From Zantedeschia hybrid cultivar (Eukaryota > Streptophyta > Magnoliopsida > Alismatales > Araceae): 64,000 bases of DNA. Position numbers and translations under genes: made by a program. Of this stretch, positions 22,404 through 34,695 are shown one piece after another. Location: the NCBI GenBank assembly GCA_030544215.1, contig JARZZO010000002.1:28147395-28211394 (forward strand). Direction: 5' to 3'. The notes beneath the pieces were generated by a model. The model saw nothing but the letters and a program-made list of their open reading frames with translations. It searched no databases and was not told the origin of the DNA. How positions within the stretch are numbered: position 1 is the stretch's first letter; each line of letters opens with the position of its first letter.

Positions 22404-25400
22404 GAGCATGGATATTGAGCATGCCCAACTTGTTAATTACATTCAAAAATTGATCTCGAGACAACCCTTTAGTGAGAACATCAGCTAACTGTTGGCCAGT
22501 GTTTATGTATGGTAAACACAAATCTCCACTGTCAAGCTTTTCTCGAATGAAGTGTCTATCGATCTCAATGTGTTTAGTCCTATTATGTTGAACTGGATTG
22601 TTGAAACAATATTAATGGCAGCTTTATTATCACAATAGAATTTCATAGGCCTCTTAACAGAGATACCAATGTCCTGAAGTAGTAACCGTATCCATAAAAG
22701 TTCAGTAACTGATTGTGCCATAGCTCTGTACTCCGCCTCTGTACTGGACCTCACACACACATACTACTTTTTACTTCTCCAAGTGACAAGGTTTCCTCCT
22801 AAAAACATTATCTTGTAGTAGACCCCCTGTCATCCTGGGAACCAGCCCAATCAACATATATATATCCTTCAAGCACAAGAGGCTTGCCACTAGAGAATAA
22901 TAATCCCTTCCCTGGACTTGACTTTATGTACCTCAAGATTCTATCTACTGCTCCAAGGTGGGATGTTCTTGGAACATGCATGAATTGACTTACAACATTG
23001 CTAGCATACGCAATATCTGGTTTTGTCAAATCTAGGTATAGTAGCTTGCCAACAAGTCTTTAATAAGATCCTTTCTCATATTCAGAAAATGGTTCACCAT
23101 CTGCAAGACTAAACCTGTGGTCGCTTCAATAGGAGTATATGTAGCTTTGCATCCCAATTTACCTATTTCTTTCAACAAGTCTAGTGCATACTTGCGCTAG
23201 CATACATAGATTCCTCTAGAGGATCTAGCAACTTCAATACCAAGAAAGTATCTAAATTTTCCCAGATCATTAATCTCGAATTCTTTTGTCAATTTCTTCT
23301 TTATGACAACAATTTCCTCTTCATTATCACCTGTAATAATCATGTTATCCACATACACAATCAAAATGACAACTTTACCACCTATTCTCCTGATAAACAG
23401 GATGTGATCAGCATTGCCTTGGGTGAAGCCATACTTGATCATAGCAATTCTAAACCTCTCAAACCATGCCCGAGGTGATTGCTTCAAGCCATACAATGCA
23501 TTCTTTAAGCTTCACACTTTTCCCCCAGTAACAACACCAGGAGGTGGCTGCATATATACCTCATCTACCAGGTCACCATTCAGGAAGGCATTTTTCACAT
23601 CAAGTTGATACAATTCCCAAAAAAAATGGGCTGCAAGGGATAAGAGTACTCTGACTGAATTTAGCTTGGCTACTGGTGCAAAAGTCTGCTGATAGTCAAG
23701 GCCATAAGTCTGTGTGAACTTTTTTTGCAACCAGTCTAGCCTTGAATCTTTCAACCGTCCCGTCTGCCCGGAACTTGGTAGTGGGATCCCACTAGCTTCT
23801 TTTCCTGAGGAAGGTCAACCAATTCCCAAGTGTTATTCTACTTAAGAGTATCCATTTCTTCTTTCATAGCTTTCACCCAACAGTGATCCTTGCTTGCTTC
23901 TGCAAAGGTAAAAGGAGTGGAGCAAGTAGACAAGGCAGCAATGAAACTCATATAAGAAGGGGGCAATTTTGAATAACCAAGATATCGAGAAATAGGATGC
24001 TTGGTGCACTCACGTACACCTTTTCAGATAGTAATGGGTTTCTCGAGGCCATCCTGTAAACTATCAGAAGGAACAGAAGGTTCAAGGGGCTGTTCAGACT
24101 CAAAGACAATATTACCTTCCTGGGTTGGTGGATCGACAGGAGAAACCTCTATAACCTCTGTCCCAGTAGGGGGCTGTCGGGACTTGTTCTTACGAACATA
24201 ATGCTTTAGAACTTTGTTCCCTTCAGTCAAAATAGTATCACAGTCATGTTGCTTTGTGGATGTGGCTGAGACCTCAAGAATGGCACCTCTATTAGGAATA
24301 ACAGTAGAGGATAAGGATGGAACAACATGTGGAACATCATTAATAACACTAGGAAGGGAATTACAATGCTCCCCCTCAGACACATCCTGAGAAGAAGAAT
24401 AGGGAAGGTGTTCAAAAAATGTAACATCTTTGACAATATACTTCTTCCTGGTCTAGGGATCATAACATTTGTATCCCTTCTGAGTGGAAGAATACCCAAG
24501 AAAGATGGCCCTGGTGGATTTAGCATCCAGTTTAGAGGAGCCAGGAGCCAAATTGTGAACGAAACATAGACACCCAAACACTCTCAATGGCAGCGGAAAT
24601 GGTGAGTGTTGAGGTCTGAGAAGAGAATAGGGGGTCCTGAAGTAAAGAACACGAGAGGGCATTCGGTTGATGAGATACGCAGCAGTGAGAATAGCCTCTA
24701 CCCAGTATTGTTTTTGAAGACTATGGTGGAGGAGTAGTACCCAAACAGTCTCAAGTAGGTGTCTATTTTTTCGCTCAGCTATCCATTCTGTTGGGGTGTA
24801 TAGGGGCATGAGGATTCATGAAGAATTCCCTCATCCTCAAAGAACATATTCAGACTTTTTTTAAAGTACTCTTTTGCATTATCTGAGCGAAATACTTTTA
24901 TTTTTTTGTCAAATTGATTTTCCACTATTTTTTTCAAACACCTGAACCACTCGTGGCGCTTCCTCCCTAGACTTCATTAGATATACCTACGTGCAATGTG
25001 TAAAATCATCAATGAACGTTATAAAATACTGATTGCCATCAAAAGAGGGAATAGAGGAAGGACCCTACAAATCAGAATAGACAAGTTCAAAGGATGTAGA
25101 ACTTTTATTCAATGACTGTGGAAATTGAGTTCTACAATGTTTAACAAGGTGACAGATTTGATAAACAAGAGACTGTATGTCAACCTTATTGAATAAAGAA
25201 TGAAACAACAATTTTAATGATTTGAGGGAAAGATGTCCTAGACGGAGATGCCACAACTGAATCTCTCTTATTTTGTTTGACATAACACTGATACTACTGG
25301 ACTGAAGGGCAGCCCATTCTTGGACTGAAGTTGATAGAGGCCTCCCACTTCACGCCCACTCCCAAGAGGTTGTCCCGTCTTCAAGTCCTGAACACACAAT

Positions 25401-26719
25401 GAGAGGGAAAAAATGTCACTGAACAGTTTAATGATTCTGTCAAGCTACTAACAGAGAGTAGGTTAATGGGTAGTTTGGGGACATGAAGTGCCGAGGACAA
25501 GACAAGGTGATTATCTAGAAGGATGTCGCCCTTCCCAGCAATAGTGGCAAGGGTGCCATCAACAATAGTCACTTTATCTTGTCCAGAGCACAGGCTATAG
25601 GAAGTAAACAAAGTGGAAGTACCCGTCATATGATCAATGGCTCCTGAGTCAATGATCCAGGAGTTCCCACCAGTGTGGGAGACAACACTGAGTACTGCCC
25701 CAAGAGTACCTGACTGGCTAGTGGAGGTGGAGGTGGACAATTGAGATGGGAACCGCTGAAGGTTAGCTATGTCAAAAGTGGACAACCCTGCAAAACTCCC
25801 TGGAGTGGTGGATGATGTGCTCCCATCAAAGGCAGAAACTGTGGAGGACCCTGTAGGCTTGGTAGACACTGCATTCCCTTTGGCTTTCTGATTCTGCTTG
25901 AACTTCATACGCTTCTTGTCTGGATGCAATTCCCAACAAAAGTTTATAGAGTGATTCTCTCGCCCACAATGGGTACACTTTCACCCTCCTTTCTTTGAGT
26001 CTTTTCGGGTGCCATCTCCTCCTTCTCCACTATTGTTTGTGCTAACAAGTGCAGAGTGTTCTCCTGTACTAATCCCACTTGTATTAGCTTGCATGGTCTT
26101 CCGCCTCCTCTCCTCCGTTACAACTTTCTTGTAACACTGCTCAAGTGAGGGGATCACTTCAAAGTGGAAGATCTAAGACCTCAACCTTTCATATTCAGTG
26201 TTCAGACCATGCAGAAATTTTAGGACTATGATTCTGAATGTGTTTCAAATATTTCCTGTGATCTACGACTGGGTCCCAATCAGATATAGCATAAGTATCA
26301 TGCTCCTCCTACAGAGCCCTCAAGGCCCTGTAGTATTCACACACAGTTCTACTTCCCTATTTGGTGTCATGAACAGCTACCACAAGATCATACATGTTTA
26401 CTGGGTTGGCCTTCTCACAATACATCTCTTCCAGTATGAGCTACATCTGTCTTGCAGTAAACTTCCTCACAATATACTTCAGTTGTCCGTCTGTCACAAA
26501 ACTTAGGAGCCATGTCCTCACAATGTTATCCTGGTGCTCCCAATCATCATACTTCGGGTCGTCCACTGAAGGTGACATTATTTTGCCATTTATGCAACCC
26601 ACCTTTGCCCGGACACTAACAAAAGTCTTAATTGTTGCTGCCCAATCCAGGTAGTTTGAATCATTCAACTTCACGAGAGAAAGTTGAAGATGAAAATTAT
26701 CCCCCACATTTAAGAACAA
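22404..26719 (-). pseudogene. Copia2 gag-pol polyprotein
   Basis: Gag with KLNDSNYLDWAATIKTF (about 26610-26680). Protease with SGAIDHMTG (about 25610-25650; the usual DSGA core is present). Integrase with LWHLRLGHLS, the C-x2-C pair decayed, and TFIDDFTHC (about 24990-25040). Integrase C-terminus (24453-24809). RT with DVKNAFLNGDL (about 23575-23610) and YVDN at 23344-23355, where the family has YVDD, so the second catalytic Asp is Asn. RNase H with SSTEAEYRAM and CDNKAAINI (22600-22760). Many stops and shifts; not functional. Confidence 0.9.
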
Positions 26720-28335
26720 ATGGCTAACTCAGCTTTTAGGCTACAACAACAGCACTACTTTGAGTAGGTTTGTATACCCATGTTTGCGCGAAGATTTTTA
26801 CTAACCTTCGGTCGGGACCTGACCTAGACACATCTCTCCTCCTATGTCGGATTATTCGGAAATCCATTTTTTTTGTTTATCTAGAGAATTATAGGTCGGT
26901 TTTATATTTTATCGGACTATGAGAGCTTGGGATTAGCCCTCAGGGAATCCGGGACTTCGAATCAAGCGAAGATTCGAGTATATGACCTCTCTCCACTGAC
27001 CTCGGTCAGTGTTAATTACGCTGAGCGACTGCTCGGCAACCCTTGATTAACCGTCCGTATGATGCCCTTAATCATGCAAAGCTACTACTATAGAAAGCGC
27101 ATGCATATGCAGATGAAAGTATATTTTAAGTTGAATCCTTAACCTCACCCCGGTTCGGGGACAATTTTTATGTGATTTGGGATTGACTCCCGGTTATTAA
27201 GATTGGTTCCAAGTTTGGAGGATTAATTCCAAATTGTGCGGATTGATTCCCAATTTTTAACCCTGCAGGGACCTTTTTGTAATTTTACACCTTGAGGGGC
27301 TTTTATGTAATTATGGGTGCCTTATGAGAGCATGACATTTTGTAAGTAGATGTGGGGTGGATTTTAAGGGGTTCCACACTTTATGGGGGTTATAAAATCA
27401 ATTTTAAAGGTATGAGGGGTTTTTTTGTAATTTTCCCTTAAACTGGGTTATCAAGTTTTAAGATTTGATATTGAGGATATTGGTGAGAGATTTCACTTAT
27501 AATCTGATTTTTTTAAAGATTTTTAGGGTTATATATGCAAATATTATGCATAGGGGCATTTTAGTAATTTTTATATTTATGTATTATGTTCCTCATGCAT
27601 GGTTTATGTTTCTTCAAATTTTTACTTTCTGATTTCTTACTGTTTTTATTGATTTTATTCATTTTTATGATTTATTTGATTAATTTAATCAATTATTTAT
27701 TTATTTATTCATATGAGGTCATCTAGATTTATTATAATTTTCCCACAGATTTTTACTGTTTCTTTATGGGTTTCCCTGATTTTTAATGGTTTTTTCTGAT
27801 TTTTTAATTGATTTTCCGTATTTTTATTAATTAATTAATTATAAATTATAAATTATCTTTTGGGTTTAGTTATAATTTTTATGCAGTTTTCTGAACTCAT
27901 ATTTTTATTTGTTTAGGGGGTGAGGTCAGGAGTTAGGTTGAAGGTGCACTCAAATTTCATTTAGCTTTAGAAAACTATATACATATACATATTATTATTG
28001 AAATGTGATAATTATAAAATTTAAATGATACACACATGGGCACAGAATTTCTGATATTATTTCAGCAGCATTTCGCCTTATAATAAGACTGTTTTACAAA
28101 GAAAATTCGGCAGAGCTTCCCCTTAGGATAGAACCTTAGGAGAGAGCTCTCCGGGACGAAAAGAACTCCCAAATTCGCAGCAAATCCGGGTTAAGAAACC
28201 CGAATTTGGTCTTCAATTGGCAGCACTCTCCCTCCCAATTTCACCACAACCTCCCCCTTATGTGGACAGCTTGTATCCTTAAGGGTGCACTTGTGGTGTG
28301 CCTTCTGTCCCACTTGCATTGGAGCCTTGGGGTCC

Positions 28336-28343
28336 TATTTATA
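28336..28343 (-). promoter_or_regulatory. TATA box of solo LTR B
   Basis: TATAAATA on the minus strand within GCCTATAAATAGGA, conserved in place in the other A and B LTRs. Transcription would start roughly 30 bases downstream. Confidence 0.65.
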
Positions 28344-29209
28344 GGCCCCAAATTGGGCCCGGTGGGGGGGTGCCACCGGATGGGCATACGGTGGGGGGTG
28401 CCACCGGTTCCACAGTCTCTCCTCCCTCTCTTTATTTTTTATTTTCCAATAGCCAATAGGTGGCCAAGGAGTGAGAGAGAGGGAGCAAATAAAGGAGAGA
28501 GAGGGGGGGGAAGTGGGCACCCCCACCGGTTCCAACCGGTGGGGGGAATGGCCACCGGTTGGACCCCCCACCGGTTGGGAACCGGTGGGGGGTCTCCCCC
28601 ACCGGTTTTGGGCAACCGGTGGGGGGGGTCTCTCCTCCCCATGCTCCTCTTTTCCCACCTTTTTTGGCTCTTAATGAGCTTTGGGCCAGATTTTGGGTTT
28701 TGGCCAAGTGTGAAAGGGGTTTAGCCCCTTAATTTCAGACTTTGGCCAAGTGTGAAAGGGGTTTAACCCCTTAATTTCAGACTTTGGCCAAGTGTGAAAG
28801 GGGGTTTTAGGATGGAGGTTTAAGAAGGTTTCTGCATGGGATCCTCAACCCATGTGAATGGGGTTAAGCTCCCCCATTTAATTCCCCTCTTTTTAATTAA
28901 TTCCCCCCCCCCCCCCATTTTGAATTTTTAAAGGAGAAAGAGAGGGAGGGAGCCTCTCTTCCCCCCCCACCGGTTTCCCTCTTGGAACCGGTGGGGGGTT
29001 CCCAACCGGTGGGGGCTCCCCCCACCGGTTCCCTCTCTCTCTCCTCCCCCTTCTTGGCCTATTTAAATAAAGGGGATGGGAGAGAGGGGTCCACTTCCTC
29101 TTTAGGAAATATCCCCTTGCCCTTTCAGATTTTTTTTCTTTTTTTCTCCTTCTGGCCTGCAGATTTGGTCCCCCTTGAGAACTGATTTCTTGGCCCATTT
29201 GAGCTCCTT

Positions 29210-29675
29210 ATTGGGCTTTTTATTGGGCCACTTACTGGGCCTATCTCCCTTGCCATTGGGCCCTCATTTGAGACTATTTTAGGCAGGTTTGGAGGCCATT
29301 TCGGCCCCATTTCGGGACTGGTTTTGGCCTATTCCGGGACAGATTTAGGCCTGTTAGGGGTGCCTATCGGGCCTCTCTTTGGGCTCCTCCATTGGGCCAT
29401 TTATTGGGCCTACCTTTCCCGTCATTGGGCCTCCGTTCCGGGACTGATTTGGGTAAGTTCTAAAACTGATTTTTCCTTATTCCGGGACAGATCCCAGCCC
29501 ACTTTTGGGACTGAACTTGGGTCCATTTGGGGGCTTATTGGGCCTCATCTTGACCCCACCCATAGGGCTATTTATTGGGCCTATCTCCTCCACTATTGGG
29601 CCTCCATTCCGGGGCCATTTTGGAGGAGTTCTAGGACTGATTTTGCCCCATTTCGGGACAGATTTTAGTCCACCT
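29210..29675. repeat. Three 150-165 bp repeats rich in TTGGGCC and GGGACTGATTT
   Basis: Units begin near 29210, 29378 and 29527. Each runs TTATTGGGCC, ATTGGGCCTCC, then GGGACTGATTTTG and CGGGACAGAT. The LTRs at 56507 and 61805 carry about one unit each, so this copy is expanded. Confidence 0.75.
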
Positions 29676-30355
29676 TGGGACTGATTTTGACCCTTGTTTT
29701 GCAACGTTCGGGGTCCCATTTATCGCTGCATTTGGGGTCTCCCATCGGGTCCCATTATCGAGAATCGCGAAGGCTGTTCGGGAGCTGATTTCGGGAGCCG
29801 AAGCAAGCAACTTGGGGCTGCCTCAGGCTCCTAAAAAAAGAATCTGATTAAGGCCTTCGTGGCCTAGGTATCTCTTTTACTCCGCTGCCCTCGTAATGCG
29901 AGCCCATGGTTTCCTATGGATTTCTAGTGTTCACCTATATCGTAGGCGTGCATTTTATTTTGCATGACATGGTCTTTCATGAACATATTGCCATGCTTAT
30001 GCATGTGTATTCTCCTATGGGAATTTCGCATTGACGCGAGCATGCGTCATATATGCATACTCATATAATGCAAATCTGCATATCCGTATATGAGATTTTT
30101 TTTTTTTGGGTCCAACAACCCACTTTTAAAATATTATCATCCTTTGGCACGAAAGGAATGCTTAAAAACAAAATGTGATTCCATATGTCAAGCATATGAT
30201 TCTACATTCCAAATGCGTAACAAATTCATAGAGTTCCTACATCCATCCAGAGACAAAAGGAATGGCAAATTGAGCAGAAATCATCACAAAGCAGATGAGG
30301 AGGAATCAACATTTCACACAGGTAAATTAACAAACAGGCAGATGGTGATGGGTAC

Positions 30356-30600
30356 TCAAAGGTCCTCCACCATGACGATGGGGTCAAACCAGAGTCCAGG
30401 GTTCAGCCAGAACACCTTCTCGATGTACATGTTGGCAATGATAAAGACCGCTGCATTGTCACTGGTGTACTGAAAGACCCTTCCAGAAAGGCCTGGATGG
30501 TCATGTCAAAGATGTACTGTCTATCAGAGGTGCAGACCCTTACGGTCTCAGTGACAAAGTGTATCACTGGCCTTATGGCCTCTACTCCTAGGAAAGAGCT
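30356..30600 (-). pseudogene. Unidentified coding relic
   Basis: The minus strand has a stop-free run with protein-like composition (VHDPSSFLGVEAIRPVIHF, then RQYIFDMTIQAFLE). One apparent single-base frameshift near 30480 leads to RVFQYTSDNAAVFIIANMYI and a segment ending at TGA 30356-30358. I do not recognise the family. It has no retroelement motifs, so it may be a captured or decayed host exon. Confidence 0.35.
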
Positions 30601-30949
30601 TGGGTCATGGACTTGATAACATAAGATGACACTGGGTGGCGGACCTCAGGCCACAAGAGTGGTGATGGAGATCCCTGTCCTGAGCAGTGGCAATGTTGGG
30701 TAAAGTGGCAGTTGCTATGTGTCGAACTAGAGAAGAATAGTGACCGATGAATGGGTGGAAAAGAGCAGTGATTTTGGGGGGTGTCCAGGTTTCTCCCATA
30801 TCAAATCAGACGTCTGACGAAGGTTCAGATTGTAATAATACAGGCTATACAAGATCTGTTCTTTGTGTTCGGAGTTTGCAAGATGAATCTGCATCCAACA
30901 CAAACAAATTAGGTTAGGTCAGATCCTGTTTCTTCTGACCCAATTTGTA

Positions 30950-32315
30950 GTTCTAATCCCTAGATGGCTTACTATCCTAAATGGCATCAAGTTAGGCAGG
31001 AGAAGATCCAAGTTCTTCAAAAAATTCAGACTTGGGATCCTGTACCACTCCCTATTGGCACTGTTACTATCAACTAAAAGTGGATCTATAAGAGCAAGAC
31101 CAAGTAGGGTAGTTTTATTGAGCAGTACAAAGTGTGTCTCCTATCTCATATGTTCACTCAAGTATGATACGGATTATGAGGAGACCTTTGCTCTAATAGC
31201 TAAGATGACATCAGTCTGCACTCTTGTGAATGTTATTACCATTTACAGTTGGCTTCTTTATCAATTCAATGTGAAGAATGCCTTTCCTCACGGTGATCTA
31301 TCTGAGGTGTATATGTAGTCTGCTCTTGATCTCTATGCCAACTCGGCATGTCTGTCATCTTTGTCAGGCTACCTATAGGTTCAAGCTAAGCATTTTTAAT
31401 CAGTTGTTCTTGATGGTGGCTTCATCGAGAATGCCCATGATTATCCTCTCTTTGTTTATGTCTCTTCACAAGGTGCTGCCATTCTGTTCATCCATGTGGA
31501 TGACATGATCATTGTCGACAATGATACTGCTATTGTAGCCGCTCAGAAGTAGCATCAGCGGAATCTTGTCTTCTTGTGGTTCTTTCTCAACAGAAGTATA
31601 TCAGTGACCTTCAGTGTGCCTCTCTTTCTAACTGTCGGACCGTCGAGACACTGATGGACCTTCATCTTATGGATGGAAAACTTCTGGCGGATGAAACATT
31701 ATTGCTAGCTTTTTGGGATTCTGATTTATTTGACCATCTTGAATTGACACTGTTCAGGCATTCTGTCCATTATGCAACTCTTCTTCATATTCCTTAATAC
31801 CTCCATGGCACAATTTTACTCTATTCATGTCTGCAACTTCCTCCCTGAAATTGCATGCATTTCTTCATGCATGTGAGCAGGTAATCCCACTACTTGCATT
31901 CCACTATAGGTTTCTGCATTTTCTTAAGCACTTATCTTGTGGGGTTGTAAGAAGCAGGTGGTGGTTTCTTGCTCTAGTGCTGAGGCCAAGTATGTGGTTG
32001 ATACTTTTGTGGAAATTTTCCAACTTTGATGTCTTCTTCATGACCTTGGTATCGCTTCTCCAGCTTTTACCATTTCTCTTGTGACAAATAGTGATTATTA
32101 AACAGTTAGCAATATAGTATTCCATGAACAGATGAAGCACATTAACATTGATAATCATGTTTATTCCTTACCACCACCTCTCTGGCATCCTTACTCTTCC
32201 CTCTATCTTAGCTACAGAGCAGGTTCCTGACCTTTTCACCAAGTCCCAGATAACTCTGTGCTGCAAAAATCCATTGACAAACTCTCCATTTATGATCCAC
32301 CACTAGTTTGAGAAG
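30950..32315 (+). pseudogene. Copia3: decayed RT-RNase H
   Basis: Plus-strand Copia remnant. Visible are a PKWHQ segment and WDPVP (about 30975-31050), KWIYKSKTK (31079-31105), NVKNAFPHGDLSEVYM (about 31270-31315), HVDDMIIV (catalytic xVDD at 31493-31504), QQKYISDLQ (31586-31612) and an end resembling PDLFTKSQ near 32229-32252. Stops every few dozen codons. No gag or integrase. Confidence 0.78.
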
Positions 32316-32517
32316 GTGTTGGAGTGTACCCTGTGTGCGGCTGTATCATATATTTCTCCTAACCTACTTATACTAATATTAGGGAGTCGTAGTCACATTA
32401 TATTAGGAATTTGCTTGTATGCATGTATATATACAGCTATTCCCTTAATAATAATTAAAAAGCCTCATTACTCTCTCTCTTTGCACTGTAAAAATTTATT
32501 TTTCTCCATATTTTCTT
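32316..32517 (+). repeat. Copia3 3' LTR-like sequence
   Basis: Begins TGTTGGAGTGTACCC directly after the end of the Copia3 pol remnant and contains a TATATATA stretch near 32429. The right boundary is approximate and no second LTR or target duplication was found. Confidence 0.55.
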
Positions 32518-32943
32518 AAAAATATTTCTTGCTCCCTCATAATTGCATTGAGACACTCCCACATCCCAGAATTCTTGGATTTGCAACATCTTCCTTATTT
32601 AGATGAAGCCCATGAGTAGAAACTCTGTTTTTTGTCCGTCTAAATAGTTTGAGTACTTGTGCATTGAAGAGCACACAACTCATAATCAGTAATTGCATGA
32701 TTCTGAGTCCTCAGTGATTTCAGTAATAAATTACATCTACAATTATTGTGACCACATATATTCTTATCCATATCTATATAAAAAATATTTAGTGCTCCCT
32801 CATAATTGCGTTTCTGCCTTATAAGACTAGTGGGAAGGAAGACAATACAATTGATAAAGAACTAGATCAACATTTTCTCATAATTCTGGACAAAATAGTT
32901 ATTTATGCTTGTGCTTTGGATAGACACTGGAACATGTAAATAC
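32518..32943. repeat. Non-coding stretch with a split direct repeat
   Basis: A direct repeat of about 27 bases containing TGCTCCCTCATAATTGC occurs near 32520-32550 and 32786-32816, 266 bp apart. It may record a deletion or insertion event. No gene seen. Confidence 0.5.
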
Positions 32944-33066
32944 CGCTGTGGTAACATGAGTGCAACCATCTGAAGGTCCCTCTCTTGCTAAGCCAAAATC
33001 TGACAATTTGGGTGTGAAGTCCTCGTCTAAAAGCACATTTGATGCTTTGAAGTCTCGATATATCAC
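32944..33066 (-). CDS. Single exon of a receptor-like cytoplasmic kinase (RLCK VII type)
   Basis: A clean 123-bp, 41-codon exon. It encodes the Ser/Thr kinase catalytic loop YRDFKASNVLLDED, the DFG metal-binding motif (KLSDFGLAREGP) and the start of the activation segment (THVTTA). It is flanked by a canonical acceptor (TTTACACAG before 33066) and donor (GTATTT after 32944), both phase 0. The wording is closest to PBL19/20- and PCRK-like RLCKs, which signal below immune receptors. The preceding exon may be a decayed piece ending FQ at about 33122. The following APE-containing exon is not found. It is either one exon of a TE-swollen gene or a relic. Confidence 0.7.
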
Positions 33067-34427
33067 CTGTGTAAACATAGATTCCAAAGATAGATAAGAT
33101 GAGGTAACACCTATATAATACCTGAAAACGGAGAGCCACGAAGTTACAGAATTTGTGAGCAGAACAAATTACTATACACATCATGAAAGTGAAGCCAAAA
33201 TTGATAGAATTGGTTCCTGGTACAGATAACTTTCATGTGAACATGATTTACCCAGCTTCGGTTAGGCAATTGACTGTGTCAGGAATCAGCAAGAAGATAC
33301 GAGTGAGTATTGTTTATAAAATATGTATGTTAAACTGGACTGCTATGATGGCAGAAATTTCATTGTCCATTTTAGCACAAGAATTAAACATTAGGCACAG
33401 ATTACTTAGACTTAAGTTCCATCTCAGGTGGGAATACATATCTCCACTCCACGGCAATATCAAGATGTAACTCCACATTAGTGCCTTAACTAATTCTTTT
33501 TATCAAAACCAATGAATAGTGGTAATTCCAGCTCAGCAAGCTTTAAAGTCCATCTTCATTCTTAGCAATTGGGCTTCACTAATATCAAACATGCCAGATG
33601 CATTGTGCAAGATGAGCAATATTATGGTATAATGATGAGATTCCTTATCACAGTCGATCATTGGACCATTCAACAGGTTACCCGACTCATGCTCTTTAAA
33701 ATCATGAATTTGCTAAACTCAAATAACAGAAGTGGCATTTTTTCTTATATGGTTTCATGCTTCCTGACTTTTTACTAGGTAGTAGCAAACAAAGGCCTGG
33801 ACATTTCTAGAGCACAAAATATGGATGTGGTTTCTTTAGCATCTTGAGGACTTTCCGGAATTAACGTTGATTTCAGGGTTCAGGCTCAATGATTTTATGA
33901 TATCTTCATATCAACAACTGCCATTTGCCAAGTTCCCTGAAATCACCAGTTTTAACAAAAAAAGAAAGCATCGAGTGAATAAATAATACCCATGCCAAAA
34001 CTCACAAGCACTGAGGATCAGAAACCTCTTGTATAGAAGTAAGGGGGGAAATAAGGGACAATACTGCCATCATTATCCATATTTTTTGACACTTATGCAA
34101 GGGATGGAGCTTACTCATCCTCACTATCCAGACAACAAAATCTTGTTTGCTATTGATCATTGGTATATATTTCATGTTATTGAGGTACCTATGCAGTTAT
34201 GTAATCTGTGGAAGAAGCAACAAGGTTGACCATTAACTTTGAGAAGAGTTCAAGGTAGGTATGAGGCTAAGGAAAGAGGGTGCAGGCATGGCAACAAGAA
34301 CCATTGGGATGGCTACCGATATGCATCCGACTACTAACTACGGTCCAACCTTAACAATGGAGACCAAAAAAAACAGCAAATGAACAAGAAGCATCAACAA
34401 TATCCATGAGAACAATCACTTGATAAT
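33067..34427. other. No clear gene; possible kinase intron or decayed exons
   Basis: Short frames on both strands with no recognised domain. A minus-strand stretch at 33123-33185 ends CGTTTTCAG and could be the eroded exon before the kinase exon, since a family HELxFQ-like end would precede V-I-Y-R-D. Confidence 0.35.
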
Positions 34428-34683
34428 TGTAGTGAAAAGTAGTCTTTAGTTAGGGCATTTTAGACTTTTTGTGTGTTTGCTGCTTTTTCTTTATTTTTTT
34501 TATTTTTCTGATTTTATCCCTGTCCTTTATGTTATCAGGGGTAAACTTGTCTTTGGCCTTGTAACTTGTTATGCCCTAATATATAAAAGTCCTATTGTGC
34601 TGGTCGGCCTCTCTGTGTGAGACAGAGAGAGCCACCGCACCCTGGTTTCTGTCCACCTATCTCTCTTTCTTCTTCTATCTTCA
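34428..34683 (+). repeat. Copia1 5' LTR
   Basis: 256 bp, TGTAGTG...CTTCA, with a TATA-like TATATAAAA at 34580-34588 and a GAGACAGAGAGAG stretch downstream. It pairs with 52650-52897 and with the Copia2 LTR. Confidence 0.92.
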
Positions 34684-34695
34684 TGGTATCAAAGC
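34684..34695 (+). promoter_or_regulatory. Copia1 primer binding site
   Basis: TGGTATCAAAGC abuts the 5' LTR end and matches initiator-Met tRNA with one change. Confidence 0.88.

Larger units (their letters stand above)
22141..26719 (-). mobile_element. Copia2: Ty1/Copia element lacking its 5' LTR
   Basis: Minus-strand Copia with gag, protease, integrase, RT, RNase H, purine tract and 3' LTR in order. It is the same family as Copia1 (shared LTR start TGTAGTGAAAAGTAG and near-identical protein text) but in the opposite orientation. The 5' LTR and leader are missing. Sequence beyond 26719 is unrelated and is followed by a solo LTR. Confidence 0.9.
26781..30117 (-). mobile_element. Solo LTR, family B (3337 bp)
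   Basis: On the minus strand it runs from TGTTGGACCC (30117) to CGCAAACA (26781). It is flanked by perfect 5-bp duplications ACCCA (26776-26780 and 30118-30122). The terminal 26781-27070 is the complement of the conserved LTR end seen at 38938-39219, 49920-50205 and 58830-59092. No internal domain remains, so LTR-LTR recombination is likely. It contains ACCGGT palindromes (28360-28640, 28960-29030), a TATA box (28336-28343) and a threefold TGGGCC-rich repeat (29210-29675). Confidence 0.92.

Noticed and set aside
28206..28724. Long Pro/Gly-rich frames on both strands
   Set aside because: Produced by G/C runs and ACCGGT palindromes of the LTR; all frames are open and no domain is present. The same applies at 37220-37660, 48110-48560 and 62960-63510.
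30090..30473. 127-aa plus-strand frame
   Set aside because: It starts inside the solo LTR, crosses the target duplication and overlaps a more protein-like minus-strand stretch.
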